Origin: Limnephilus marmoratus
Taxonomy: Eukaryota; Arthropoda; Insecta; Trichoptera; Limnephilidae
DNA length: 64,000 nt
NCBI GenBank assembly: GCA_917880885.1
Contig: OU862915.1
Location: forward strand, 41,424,676-41,488,675
Direction of reading: 5' to 3'
Positions 10,985-21,869 of the stretch are shown in pieces; within the stretch, counting starts at the first letter, position 1, and every line of letters starts with the position of its first letter. The translations under genes were made by a program, and so were the position numbers. The notes under the pieces were generated by a model, which was given only the letters and a program-made list of their open reading frames with translations, was not told where the DNA came from and did no database searches.

Positions 10985-12320
10985 CATAAAAAAACATAGA
11001 TGATGGGAAAAAATGTTTAGCTTTATTCATAGATCTTCAAAAAGCTTTTGACACAATAAATCATAAAATATTACTTATTAAACTAAAAAAATAGGAATGG
11101 CCGAATCAACAATGAACTTATTGGAGTCATATATAACAGGGCGAGAACAACAAGTACAAATTGGCAAACAAAAGAGCAAACTTCTATCTTTAAACTATGG
11201 CGTTCCTCAAGGAAGTGTACTGGGACCGATTCTGTTCATTATCTATATCAACGATTTAACTAACCTTACCATTAAAGGAAACATAATCAGTTTTGCTGAT
11301 GATACTGTTTTATTATTTCAAGAAGAAAATTGGACTGATACATTTAATGAGGCTGAAAAAGGGCTTAGTGCACTTCAAAATTGGCTTAAAATCAACTCGC
11401 TTACCCTTAACATAAGCAAAAAAAATATAAAACATTTTCAATGAACTCAAGGGGCCAACCAATAAAATCACTAGAACTAAAATTACATGAATGCCATGGA
11501 AATAATATACAATGTTACTGCCCCGTCATCGAAAAAACACAAAACATAAAATATCTCGGAGTAATAATTGACGAAAATCTTAGATGGGACCTACACATCA
11601 AAGGTATTACGGAAAAACTCACAAGCCTTATATATTTCTTTAAAAATCTAAGAAACGTGTTAAATAAAAAAGGATATGAAGAAGGTATACTACGCGTTAT
11701 GTCATTCTCGAATTGAATATGGAATCGTAGGATGGGGATCTGCTGCACATACGTACCTACACAGCCTTAATACGATTCAAAAAGGAATCATAAAGACCAT
11801 ATTGAAAGTACCAATTAGAACGCCTTCAAATGAAATTTTCAATAACTTTGAAGTACCAAATGTACAACAAATATATGCCAAAAATATATTATTGAAGCTC
11901 TTCAAAAATAATGAATCCTCTACTAGACCGTGTGTGCATAACACTAGATCGAATAAAAATGATATAAAAAATATTCCAAGTTATAAAACCACATTTGGAC
12001 AAAGAAACTATACATACTTTGCAACAAAACTCCATAACATCCTTCCCCAAGACATAAAACTAATAAAAAATCCAATTGAATACAAATCAAGAATAAAAAT
12101 ATGGCTTAAAGAGGTCAATGAGAAAACCCTAGCGAAGACGCTAAAAACGACATAGAAGACAAATGAACTATATTTAAATAACTTTAGTCCGCCTCGGCAC
12201 AGGACCCCCTAGTGACGAGGACAAAGAAATACAATATTTTATACTTAATTTCACATTACATTTTGTTTGTAAATATTTTTCTATATAGTCTCTATAATAA
12301 AAAAATAAATAAAAATAAAA
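10985..12320 (+). pseudogene. Jockey/CR1-like LINE reverse transcriptase remnant
   Basis: A 5'-truncated non-LTR retrotransposon in at least four frame pieces. About 11013-11093 reads LFIDLQKAFDTINHKIL (RT block with the first catalytic Asp). The frame at 11097-11444 reads YGVPQGSVLGPILF, then FADDT, the second catalytic box. A frame at 11441-11716 has KYLGVIIDENLRWDLHI, and 11676-12155 has the C-terminal region (RIEYGIVGWG, then FEVPNVQQIYAKN). Frameshifts near 11093, 11440 and 11690 inactivate it. The 3' end is an A/T-rich AATAAA-type tail at about 12295-12322. The clade call (Jockey/CR1 group) rests on the GVPQGSVLGP and FADD boxes only. Confidence 0.8.
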
Positions 12321-12380
12321 ATTTCGTATTATTTTTATATTATGATTATTATCGAATAAGTATGTGACTAATGTTAAATG

Positions 12381-13136
12381 TGGGGTCCGACCGAAACAAG
12401 ATTTTCTGCCAAATCTTCGGTGTCTGTCTCAGTTTCAGCCGAAACCGAAACCGAAACCGAAACCAAAACATTTTTAGACATGTTAAAAATCTAGTGTTTA
12501 CTGAAATTTGTCTTAATTTTTAAACTTATGCACACAGTTAACATGTCTTAAATGAAATAAAAAAAAAAAAAAACAATAATTGACGTAAACGAAAAAACGA
12601 TTTTTTTTATATTACCGATAAAAAACCATTTTTTTTTAAATTAACAACATCATGTTAACTACTTCTTGGAACAAAAAATTATCAATAATCAACACTTAAA
12701 AGAAGGACCTCATTAATTGAGTATTTTAATTTTTATTGCGTTTACAATCACATCATTCTTATTACGTGTTAAATGAAATAAATAAAAAAAAGATAATTGA
12801 AGTACGTGAAAAAATATTTATTTTTTTATTTTTATGGAACAAACAAAAATTATGAAATTAACAAACGTGTTAACTGTACGTACAAACATGCAAGCGCGAG
12901 AAATAACACATAACCTCACAACACAATCACGCCGCACCCGCCATCATCAGCTGAAATCAGCTGATGATGGCGGGTGATACACGAGCCACGAAATCACCCG
13001 AAGTCAGCCAAACGATGCGCGATAATTCACGAACGCAGAGTTTCGGTGCGACCGAAGGTTCGGCAGATTTTAACTAGATTTTTTTGCCGAACCTTGCCGA
13101 AACAGAAACCGAAACCGAACCTTCAGTCGGTTACTA
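12381..13136. mobile_element. hAT-like non-autonomous DNA transposon
   Basis: A 756-bp element is bounded by the perfect 8-bp direct repeat GTTAAATG (12373-12380 and 13137-13144), the duplication length typical of hAT. Ends are imperfect inverted repeats: TGGGGTCCGACCGAA at left against TAGTAACCGACTGAA read inward from the right (10 of 15). CGAAACCGAAACC microrepeats lie near both ends. No transposase frame remains. Confidence 0.8.
12935..12976. repeat. Perfect 20-bp palindromic arms inside the hAT-like element
   Basis: CACCCGCCATCATCAGCTGA, a 2-bp AA spacer, then its exact reverse complement. It is one of the few GC-rich spots in the element and would extrude as a cruciform or fold as an RNA hairpin. 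Confidence 0.9.
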
Positions 13137-13144
13137 GTTAAATG

Positions 13145-13890
13145 CCTACCTCGTGCGAATTTTAAAAGCAGAGTGTGAAATAAAGCCTTTCTTATTGCTT
13201 TTATTACTACTAATGTCATAATACCGAAATGTTCATAAGAGTTTTTATTAAAGGCACTCGATATTTTAGTATCTAGACGTGTGAGAACGAAGATTTTTAT
13301 AAACGACTTTTAGGACGATCATCGATGACGTCCAGGAGGATCCCTCCCTGGGACTAGCATGTTGTTTATTCACAGATATATTTAAATGAAAAGAAATGAT
13401 GACGATACTGTTACCACCACCGAAAAACTTTGCTACTTCTATTTATTTTGTTCTACCATGCCAAAAGTTTTGATTGGATGACGATGTAAACTTATTTCAA
13501 ACATGACGTTTAATTTTATTTTTTACAGCACCCATATTGCCACTTAGAACGTAATGAAGCAAAAAAGTAATTTTCGCAGGCGATATTGAATTCCATTAAG
13601 GTCAGAGCAGGGATCCCAGAAAATTCCTGATTGGAGCTGTGGATTCCGGCCTTCGGGGGAAGTGATATGGGAAGAATTGACTAAACGTTTTCTGAAGCAC
13701 ACGTCCGCTCAATCAAAATTAGGAGCGTAGTATTTAATTTGAAAAAATCAAATTCCACTTTTAAGACTAAAGTATGACAATTTATTTTCTTAAGATCAGA
13801 TAAATGCTTAATAATGCATCTAGATTCATCACTTTCTTTACCCTTTTTCATCATTAATAATTGAATCGGAAAAGATATGGAAAAAAAAAA
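13145..13890. other. No recognisable gene
   Basis: AT-rich sequence with no supported feature. Confidence 0.5.
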
Positions 13891-13892
13891 TT

Positions 13893-13966
13893 ACAGTCGC
13901 AACTGGGAATCGAACCTAAGATCTCTGTCTTATCCCCCACCTACCACTTGGCCATTATGACCTATT
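13893..13966 (-). repeat. tRNA-like SINE head
   Basis: On the - strand TGGCCAAGTGGTA resembles a pol III A box and GGTTCGATTCCCAG is a good B box about 45 bp further on. No mature tRNA fold with paired acceptor is evident, so a tRNA-derived SINE head is more likely than a functional tRNA. Confidence 0.55.
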
Positions 13967-14078
13967 TTTTTTTTAATCTCATATACGAGTATATTTCAAT
14001 CTCGGAAATAAAATATTATCCCTCACTAATTTTCCCTTATTTCTTCGTTGCTTTCTATGTATCTTGTACGTTTTATGA

Positions 14079-14848
14079 ATAAACAAAAATTTTAACAAAA
14101 CAAAAAAACGATTTAAAAAAATGCACTAAAAAGTAAAAAAATAATTTCGTATTCTTCTACAACTTTATAATCAACTTACCTTTTCTACTCATCAATATGT
14201 ACGTACGATTGTTATTTTTGGAGTCGGTGTCAGCGGGAGAGGAGCTGTCAAGTGAACACGCCGGGCCGCGGGTACCTTGGTTGACACCGACTCCAAAAAT
14301 AACAATCGTACCTACATATTGATGAGTAGAAAAGGTAAGTTGATTATAAAGTTGTAGAAGAATACGAAATAATTTTTTTACTTTTTAGTGCATTTTTTGA
14401 AGTCGTTTTTTTGTTTTGTTAAACTTTTTGTTTATTTTTTGATTTTTAGTGAATCTGAAGTACACTAACTAATTCGATTAAGATTCGGCCGAGTATCGTA
14501 AATTTGTTCTTCAGAATTGGAGAGTTCCGTTACTTTGTCATGGATCCCATAATCAGAACCTAACCAAACTCTCATCAAACTACTCTTGAAGTACATTCTT
14601 TCCAATAAAAAAAGAATTATCTAAATCGGTTGGCGTGATATTGAGTTATTCATCCATTTGTCGCGCACATACTTGATGCAAACTGGACCAAATTAAAATG
14701 TGACTACACGGGAAGCACCAGCTTTCAAATAAAAAAAGAATCATCAATATCGGTTCACCCAGTCGAAAGTTCTGAGGTAACAAACATAAAAAAAAAAAAA
14801 CACAAATACAGTCGAATTGAGAACCTCCTCCTTTTCGAAGTCGTTTAA
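14079..14848. mobile_element. Foldback-type repeat family F, copy 2
   Basis: Same family as 8309-9270. Left arm 14079-14235 and right arm about 14280-14445 are near-perfect inverted repeats with only ~45 bp between them. The tail ends in CTTTTCGAAGTCGTTTA. It lacks parts of the copy 1 spacer and tail, so copy 2 is an internal deletion form. A transcript would fold into a hairpin of about 150 bp. Confidence 0.8.
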
Positions 14849-14920
14849 AAATGGAAAACGGTGGACTGAGACTAAGCGCAGCGAATACCTGTTTTTAATT
14901 CGGCCGTTTTGCATTTTCTT

Positions 14921-15215
14921 TGACTAGGTGGCTAACTTTGACAAGATAGCTAACTTGGATAAAGTGGCTAACTTTAACTAGATGGCTAACTTTGTACATT
15001 GCTTACTTCGACAAACTGTCTAACTTTGACTAGATGGCTAATTTTGACAAGTTGGCTAACTTTGACAAGGTGTCTTACTTAGACTAGATGGCTAACTTTG
15101 ACCAGGGGGCTAACTTTGAGTAGATTGCTTACTTCGACAAGCTGTCTAACTTTGACTTTGAGGTAGCTGAGTTTGAATGGGGGGATAACTTTGACTAGAT
15201 GGCTAATTTTAATAG
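14921..15215. repeat. Minisatellite, ~21-bp unit
   Basis: About 14 imperfect units of GGCTAACTTTGACTAGAT type in tandem, with variants such as GCTTACTTCGACAA. No protein-coding periodicity. Confidence 0.9.
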
Positions 15216-15402
15216 GTTTTAACTATGTTTCAGTAAAAATAACATTTTCAAACGTGAAATCGTCGTGTTTATTTGGACTTTAGAGTTTTGCGAAATTATA
15301 TACCTACCTTTTGGAAAAAAAAGAATCATATAGTGACCGTACTTTGAAAAATAAAATTGTGTGATTTCTTATAATTTTAAAATTTTATTATTTTATTTTT
15401 CG

Positions 15403-15645
15403 TTTGGTGATTTACCAGGGGTGCCAGGGTTAACGGGGTGAGTTTTGTCCGGGTATGGCTAGAAAGAGGCTGGTCGAGGGAGACCTTTTGACCACTCCAG
15501 CAGGACTCTCACGTAACATCGCCTTGCACAGCAGTGGGAGGGATGGATTCATGACTTCATACCTTTTTCATTCCCAAAACTTACTCTTCTAAAAAGATCC
15601 TCCAGATAGCATCCCCAAAAAAGACTTAATCCCATAAGGAGCTTA
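15403..15645 (+). mobile_element. SINE family S2, body and tail fragment
   Basis: Shares 'GGTGATTTA.CA.GGGTGCCAGGGTT', 'GAGGGAGACCTTTTGACC', 'CTTGCAC.GCAGT' and 'GGGATGGATTCAT' with the S2 copies near 40 and 41.7 kb. The tail is degraded. Confidence 0.7.
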
Positions 15646-15676
15646 ACCAATAAAGAAGGTACTACATACAAACTTA

Positions 15677-15935
15677 ATATGACTAACTAACTAACAGGTA
15701 GGCAGAGAGGACGGACCGCCAAACAACTCGGTCTTGGCATACATTCCTTGCCTCGTTTACATTCATACAACGTCTCATACATGCCCTTCTATTATTCTGA
15801 CTCTTGACATGACCCGACCCAAGTATCTGATTCTCTTGGTCGTGCCATGTCTTTCTTGGGCGTCCTCGACCCACTATTACCATTCGCATTTGCGTCATAT
15901 ATTCTCCTTACTCTCCTTTCCTCGTTCTTTTGCTA
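15677..15935 (-). pseudogene. RTE-like LINE 3' end fragment
   Basis: The - strand encodes GRGRPRKTWHDQ and CMNVNEARNVCQD, nearly identical to the C-terminus of the longer RTE-like copy at 17803-18546. It ends at the same GGTAGGCAG-type junction followed by a short (TTAG)n-like tail at about 15677-15695. It is heavily 5'-truncated, as is usual for LINEs. Confidence 0.75.
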
Positions 15936-15939
15936 AACA

Positions 15940-16777
15940 TGCCCTCAACCTTTTTGATTTCACTTGTTAAATTAGTATAAATAGACCTTTTTTTTTGGAC
16001 GCCGAATCTACTATTGATTCACAGTGCTCCTAGCAATGTAGTGTTTATTTAGGAAAATTAATATATTCACTAATTCTGAGTCTACGGGAAGAGTTGACTT
16101 TCAACAAAGAACGTGAGTTAATATTTCAGTCCATAAATGAATCTGAGTTGAGTTGAATCTTAGATACCCTATTTCGCGATAAATAGCATGATAGTTTACT
16201 AATTAGCTTAGTGAAAATAAATGTGTTTTATCATGATTCCTTCAGCATTAAAAAGTAAATGATGAATAAAATATAACATAAACGAATATAATCCGTACTC
16301 ATAAATATATCGCATTGAATGGAATTTTTATTGACAAAAACGTTTATCTTAAGTGCGCAATTTGTTTCTCAGTACTATTTGAGTTTCAGCTCACAAAGAA
16401 CAACAAAAATTTTTGACCTCTAGGGTAAGCTTTAAACAATGAAAAAATATTGTTCCTTTTTGAGATTTTTCGATTTTGATAACATAAATACACCGTTTTT
16501 TTAATGCTGTCCCATTCGCTTTCGAATAATATTCTTTTAAAAGTATTCAAATATGCATGGAAATTTGAATACAAGGTATTTTATTAAACTGTTGCTATCA
16601 CTGTCGCTCTTATTCTTACATCGTACGTATTGCTATTTTTCTTACTTATTCTTACATCGTACGTATTGCTATTTTTAAATGAATATTGTCAAGTTTTTAT
16701 GCTTAACGAATGTTTGTGGCGTTCAGGAAATTTTAATGATTTTTGGAGGATCCTAAATCTTTTGCAGTAATAAAGTG
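15940..16777. other. No gene; 34-bp tandem duplication
   Basis: Unrecognised AT-rich DNA. At 16611-16676 the segment TTATTCTTACATCGTACGTA with its next ~12 bases occurs twice, about 35 bp apart. Confidence 0.6.
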
Positions 16778-17648
16778 GAATAGGCCACTTGCATGGATTT
16801 CATAACGACTTGGAAAAAATCGTGTGGGTAGAGTTTTTTACTAAGATTACGAAAATGTTAGTAAAAAGTTTTAGAAATGTACAGTTTTTTTTTATTTTTA
16901 AATAAATAAATCCATTATTTGGGCTCATGACGTCACTACATGAAAATGTCCCGTTGCCGAAAATGTTCCTATTAATTTTATAAAATTCCACACTGATTTA
17001 TTTTTTTATATGGCATCACTTTGATTTCAGGCGAATTTTCGAATTCGTTCACTAGATTTATTGTTTGTTCTCTGCGAACTTATCATTTGGTTTGATTTTT
17101 TGACAGATGTTCTGAAGAGAACCCCGTACAATTAATGGCTACGGGGTTCTCTTCAGAACGTGAAGATGATGTCGGTACATGTTTTAGAGGTATAATGATT
17201 ATGGCGCTGATTTTAACAAAATAAAATTTAATAATATTCTTATTATTATTACAATTTACAAGTTCAAGTATATTACATTGAATTTAGTAATATAGAAGTT
17301 GTACATTATAATGATTTATGATCAATAAGATGGATCAAGGAAAAAAATATTTATGAGATGTAATATTTTTGGTATGCCTCGTTATTCTCCTGTGCCATTC
17401 GTGTGGAAAACGTTCTTTTTTTTTTAAATGATTTTCGGCTATGTAATTATCGTTTTTTCACACCTATAAAATTATGTCCCGTCTTTCCGGTTTATAAAAA
17501 ATGGTCTGATTTTTCGGTTTGAAATTTTCAAAAAATCCCCAGGGTTTCAAAAATACGATTAAAAAAAAAATAAAAAATACAGAATGTCTTAGAATATTTG
17601 CCTAACCCGGAAAAAAATTTAAAAAAATGTGATGCAAGTGGCCTATTG
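16778..17648. mobile_element. TIR-bounded element, ~870 bp
   Basis: AATAGGCCACTTGCAT at 16779-16794 is exactly inverted at 17632-17647. The interior has no transposase frame. I could not find a convincing target duplication, so the superfamily is open; hAT-like or another MITE type are both possible. Confidence 0.6.
17109..17159. repeat. Perfect 20-bp inverted repeat (hairpin)
   Basis: GTTCTGAAGAGAACCCCGTA (17109-17128) is exactly inverted at 17140-17159 with an 11-bp spacer. It sits inside the TIR-bounded element. Confidence 0.9.
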
Positions 17649-17780
17649 AAACAAAGTTATTTAATTGTGTTTCTTATAATACGTAATTTATCAAAAAATC
17701 AAAACAAACAGTCATGCTAGTAGTCGAAATTTTTTTTTATTCACAAATAGATATATAAATTACAGTAAATTTTATACAAT

Positions 17781-18546
17781 AACTAACTAACTAACTAACT
17801 AACTAACCATCACGCCGTTTCCCGCAGGGGTAGGCAGAGAGGACGGATCGCCAAACATCCTGGTCTTGGCACACATTCCTTGCCTCGTTTACATTCATAC
17901 AACGTCTCATACATTCCCTTCTATTATTCTGACTCTTGACATGGCCCGACTCAAGTATCTGATTCACTTGGTCGTGCCATGTCTTTCTTGGGCGTCCTCG
18001 ACTTCTTCTACCATTCACATTTGCGTCACATATTCTTCTTACACTCCTTTCCTCGTTCATTCGCTCTACGTGCCCAAACCATCGGAGCGTTCCTTTCTTG
18101 ATCTTACTCATCACGCTTACATCAGCCTTGCATTCTTTGCGGATTTCCACATTTCTCACACGATCATACATGGTTTTACCACACATACGCCTCAGGGATC
18201 TCATTTCTACAGCGTTCAGTCTACTTTCATCCTTCCTCTGCCAGTTCCATGCCTCACTGCCATACATCAGGGTAGGTACCAGTACTCCATAATGGACGGC
18301 TAGTTTCGCGTCTTTGGACAGTTTTTTGTTGGTGCCAACGGCGTTCAGTCCTCCATTAATAGAGTTTCCTGCATTCACCCTTCTTTCAATATCTCTATCA
18401 GCCTTCCCATCTCTCGTAAACATACTTCCCAAATAAACAAACTCATCCACCTGCTCCAAGTATTCATCATTCACAACTATATTGCATACTGTTTTCGTAC
18501 TCTCTCTTTCAAACACCATGACTTTAGACTTACTTACATATATCAT
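17781..18546 (-). pseudogene. RTE-like LINE, 3' part of copy split by an LTR element
   Basis: The 247-codon - strand frame (17803-18546) is the C-terminal region of an RTE-type protein: the thumb-like segment FVYLGSMFTRDGK at about 37-49, VPTLMYGSEAW at about 90-100, LRWFGHVERM (about 152-161) and GRPRKTWHDQV (about 183-193), ending in a Cys-containing tail. Its apparent start is created by an LTR-element insertion: the upstream piece is at 22541-22652. The 3' end carries (TTAG)n-type repeats at 17781-17808 on the - strand, a common 3' signature of RTE elements. No frameshift is visible in this part, but the element is truncated and split, hence inactive. Confidence 0.85.
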
Positions 18547-18824
18547 TGTGATGACCGGGGCCGGTTATCCACATTACCACCTGGACTCCGTTGTATGGAT
18601 CCAGATCTTCTTGGGATGGTGATCTCCGTACAGGGTGAGGTTGCCAATAATAATAGTGGGTAGACTATTTATGTTTATTCCGAGATTGTGTACAGGTGTG
18701 CTTCGTAGGAAGCGTAAATGCAAAGAGGACGGTAGACAGCAATCACACCCTTTTATACGTTCCTCATGCTGTCTCACTCATACACGCATGTCTCTTTCAT
18801 ACCGCAAGACATACGTTCACCACA
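18547..18824 (-). repeat. 3' LTR of the RT-less element
   Basis: Same 278-bp sequence as 22263-22540 with no difference seen. Preceded on the - strand by a short purine tract. Confidence 0.93.
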
Positions 18825-18956
18825 TCCCTCCACACTTAAATCCGAAGACAGTTACACAACATGAACTGATAATTTTTTACAATACATAAAATATTCCAAT
18901 ATTTACAATGTAAGTAATTCATGTTGAGTCGAGAGCTGAGTGCTGCCTTCATTGAC

Positions 18957-21869
18957 TCATCTGTGTGTTCGTGGTCGTAGTCGGTCCTTCCAATTTCCCG
19001 ACGTTGACGCCACTGGATCCCTGGGGCTGGAATGAGAAGGAGAAAAACCCATTAGACTGTCATCCAGGCCAAAGCTGGAGACATCGTATTCATCATACGA
19101 CAGTCTCTTCATCTCAGACGCGACATAAGGATTGCTGTGTTTCTTTTCCCATGACACACATAATTTAGACAACTGATCAAAATGCCTTTTCCAAAACATA
19201 ATTTTACCATTTAAATTTACCTCAATTATATAAAGTTTTTTTCCTAATTGTTTATACACTTTCCCTGGTACCCATTTATCATTGTTTTGGTCTCTGAAAT
19301 CTCTAACCATTACCTTTTGATTAATCGAAAAACCCACCGATTCTTTATTATTTCTTTTATAATAATATTTTTGATTTTCCTGACATTTAGACATTTTAAT
19401 TTTTGTTTCTTTCTTAATTCTATTATCCTTATCTCTCCCCCCTCTCGGTACAAAACTGTTTAAGTTTGACCTTAGTTTTCTTCCAAACATTACAACTGCA
19501 GGTTCTAAGCCAGTTGTACAGTGTGGTGCATTTCTGTAATCAATTAAAAAATTTCCTAATTTTTCCTCATAACCTGACTGAAACTTATTTCTTATCATCA
19601 TTTTTTTAAAAAAATTTTTACAAGTTCGAACCGCGTTTTCTGCTAGACCATTTGATTGTGGATGATTTACCGGAGTCGTTAAATGTTTGATGTTATTCAT
19701 CTCACAAAACTCTTTGAAGTCCGCTGACATGAAAGCGGCTCCATTATCTGAAACTATTGTCTGTACACTCCCGAAATAACTAAATAAACCCTTTAATATT
19801 TTAATAGTGTTATACGAATTTGGAGACTTTACTTCTACACAGTCTAACCATTTTGAGGTTGAGTCAATAATTACAAGAAAATATTTATTTGCAATTGGGC
19901 CCGCATAATTAATATGCACCCTACTCCATATTTCTTCCGTTATAGGTAAATCTCTGTTATTTTTAAATAAACTTAGAATTTGAGTATCCAAGTCATTCTC
20001 TACGTGAACTGGTTCCTCATTCCCAATTAATTCTAATTGCACTTTACTTTTATTAAAACTACCCGCTTTCTCCGAAAAAACCTCCTGGAATTTTCGAATT
20101 TTTTTATTCACTTTACTTCTACCACTCTCAAATACACTATGAGAAAAAATTTCACTACCCTCCTGGGATGAAATTGATTGTAAATCACTTCTATCATCAT
20201 CAAAACCACTATGAGAAAAAATTTCACTACCCTCCTGGGATGAAATTGATTGTAAATCACTTCTATCATTCTCAAAAACACTATGAGAAAAAATTTCACT
20301 ACCCTCCTGGGCTGAAATTGATTGTTCATTTATTTCCCCATTATTTTTTTCTATTGGAACGATTGGTGACGCAAACTTACTATAGTTTACCGGAACAAAA
20401 ATACCTTCCGATTGTAAACATCCCAATTCCGATTTAACCTTTGCTTTTAAAGCAAACGGTATATTTCTCGGATTGCAGAATTTCGGTTCCGCATTCTCTT
20501 TTAATTTCAAATGCACTTTATATTTATTGAATTTACCCAGTTTCTCCGAAAAAACCTCCGGGAATTTCCGAATTAAATTATCAATTACACTAGTATTATT
20601 CTCAACCATATTGTGAGAAACATTTTCACTTCCCTCCTGGGATAAAGTAGATTGTAAGCCCGTAAATCCAATATTAAACTTTTTAATGAAATCACGCCCT
20701 AGAACCGTAATTGTTCCCTGTTTTACTACGCAAAATTCTAACATTTCCCTATAACCGTTAAATTCAACTGTTAATAAGATACAACCCAATAAATTTAACT
20801 TACAGTTAGCGTAACCCATTAAGGTTAAATCCTTTGGTTTTAACATCAAATGTTTGAAATGTTTAACATAATCTTCGTCCGTTAAAATCGAAATTGCCGC
20901 CCCTGTGTCCAATAAACCGTTTAGTTCCACATTATTCACTAAAACTTTGCACAATATTGGTTCACAATATACTGCGTTTATCCGCAACATGTTTTTATGT
21001 TCCTGCGTATTTACGAAAACTGAAGAAATGTTATTATATTTTAAACCGCGACATATCTTCCCAATATGCCCTTTTACTCTGCATTTATAACAAAACACGT
21101 CTTTAAATTTACAGTTTACTGAATCGTGATAATTCCCGCAATGTTTACACTTTGTTCGGTCCGCTGACCTCGCTCTGTACGATGTAACATTCTTGTCCGA
21201 AGTTCTAAAAAAATGTTTACCTACCGAATTTTGTTTTTGTGACAAATTGTTCGATGTATTTTTAAATTTATTTACTAAATCAACACTTTCCGTTTTAATT
21301 TGCTTATTCATTACCTCGAATGAATCCATAGCAATAGCACATTCTATAACCTTTTTTAATGAAAAGTTTTCAGCCTCTACAAATAATTTCTCCTTAATAC
21401 GCCCCACTCGAAGACCGGTGACAAAAACATCTTTTAAATTATATTCAAGTCTGTCCTCGAATTTGCAAAATCTAACGAGATTTCTTAACCGTGCTATATA
21501 ATCATTAACCGATTCTGAACTTTTTTGTTTCGTAGCAAAAAAAATTTCGCGCTCTTTGAAAACATTTCGTTTGATACCTACATGATTCTCTAGTAATAAC
21601 AATAAATTTTCGACCGTAATATCTGTAATTTTTTTAGGAAAACACAAATCAATCAATAAATCTATTGTCTCTGTGTGTAAATGAGATATTAAAACCGCTC
21701 TCTTTTTTTCTACCGAATTTAACTTGTCATCATTGACGAGGATGAACTGTTCGTATTGCAACACGAACGTCTCCAGTTTGTCCCTCAAATGACAAAACCT
21801 GGGTAGTTCTCCCCCTTCCATCTTCACACAGATACAATCAATAAAAGCAGAAAATTTTACAAACAGCAC
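18957..21869 (-). CDS. Gag-protease-integrase polyprotein without RT/RNase H
   Basis: An uninterrupted 970-codon frame. A Gag-like region (about 1-235) is followed by two Cys/His knuckles: CKHCGNYHDSVNC (about 241-253) and CYKCRVKGHIGKIC (about 260-273). An aspartic protease has LLDTGAA with D321. The protease-RT linker and only the first strand of an RT (about 467-513, PRNIPFALKAKVK) follow. The RT palm, YxDD, RNase H and integrase zinc domain are absent. In their place are three ~24-residue repeats (about 514-585, SQEGSEIFSHS) and a second copy of the linker (about 590-620). An integrase core follows: N654 where the first catalytic Asp is expected, D708 and E744 with 35 residues between. 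A basic C-terminal region ends the frame. M17 is an alternative start. The frame is open but cannot encode polymerase; mobilisation in trans is inferred. Confidence 0.88.
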   Translation of the reverse strand: MLFVKFSAFIDCICVKMEGGELPRFCHLRDKLETFVLQYEQFILVNDDKLNSVEKKRAVLISHLHTETIDLLIDLCFPKKITDITVENLLLLLENHVGIKRNVFKEREIFFATKQKSSESVNDYIARLRNLVRFCKFEDRLEYNLKDVFVTGLRVGRIKEKLFVEAENFSLKKVIECAIAMDSFEVMNKQIKTESVDLVNKFKNTSNNLSQKQNSVGKHFFRTSDKNVTSYRARSADRTKCKHCGNYHDSVNCKFKDVFCYKCRVKGHIGKICRGLKYNNISSVFVNTQEHKNMLRINAVYCEPILCKVLVNNVELNGLLDTGAAISILTDEDYVKHFKHLMLKPKDLTLMGYANCKLNLLGCILLTVEFNGYREMLEFCVVKQGTITVLGRDFIKKFNIGFTGLQSTLSQEGSENVSHNMVENNTSVIDNLIRKFPEVFSEKLGKFNKYKVHLKLKENAEPKFCNPRNIPFALKAKVKSELGCLQSEGIFVPVNYSKFASPIVPIEKNNGEINEQSISAQEGSEIFSHSVFENDRSDLQSISSQEGSEIFSHSGFDDDRSDLQSISSQEGSEIFSHSVFESGRSKVNKKIRKFQEVFSEKAGSFNKSKVQLELIGNEEPVHVENDLDTQILSLFKNNRDLPITEEIWSRVHINYAGPIANKYFLVIIDSTSKWLDCVEVKSPNSYNTIKILKGLFSYFGSVQTIVSDNGAAFMSADFKEFCEMNNIKHLTTPVNHPQSNGLAENAVRTCKNFFKKMMIRNKFQSGYEEKLGNFLIDYRNAPHCTTGLEPAVVMFGRKLRSNLNSFVPRGGRDKDNRIKKETKIKMSKCQENQKYYYKRNNKESVGFSINQKVMVRDFRDQNNDKWVPGKVYKQLGKKLYIIEVNLNGKIMFWKRHFDQLSKLCVSWEKKHSNPYVASEMKRLSYDEYDVSSFGLDDSLMGFSPSHSSPRDPVASTSGNWKDRLRPRTHR
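20108..20329 (-). repeat. 72-bp in-frame tandem repeat in the LTR element
   Basis: Three units about 72 bp apart, each with ACTATGAGAAAAAATTTCAC and CCTCCTGGG(A/C)TGAAATTGATT on the + strand. A fourth diverged unit lies at about 20608-20660, next to the first linker copy. The period is a multiple of three, so the frame stays open. Confidence 0.88.

Noticed and set aside
10809..11030. 73-codon - strand frame with CDQC as a zinc-ribbon gene
   Set aside because: It overlaps the start of the LINE on the other strand, has one CxxC only and no recognisable family.
14921..15215. CRISPR-like array
   Set aside because: Units are contiguous with no unique spacers; a minisatellite in a eukaryote.
20108..20437. 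Small repetitive frames on both strands within the RT-less element
   Set aside because: Shadows of the 72-bp in-frame repeats of the long frame.
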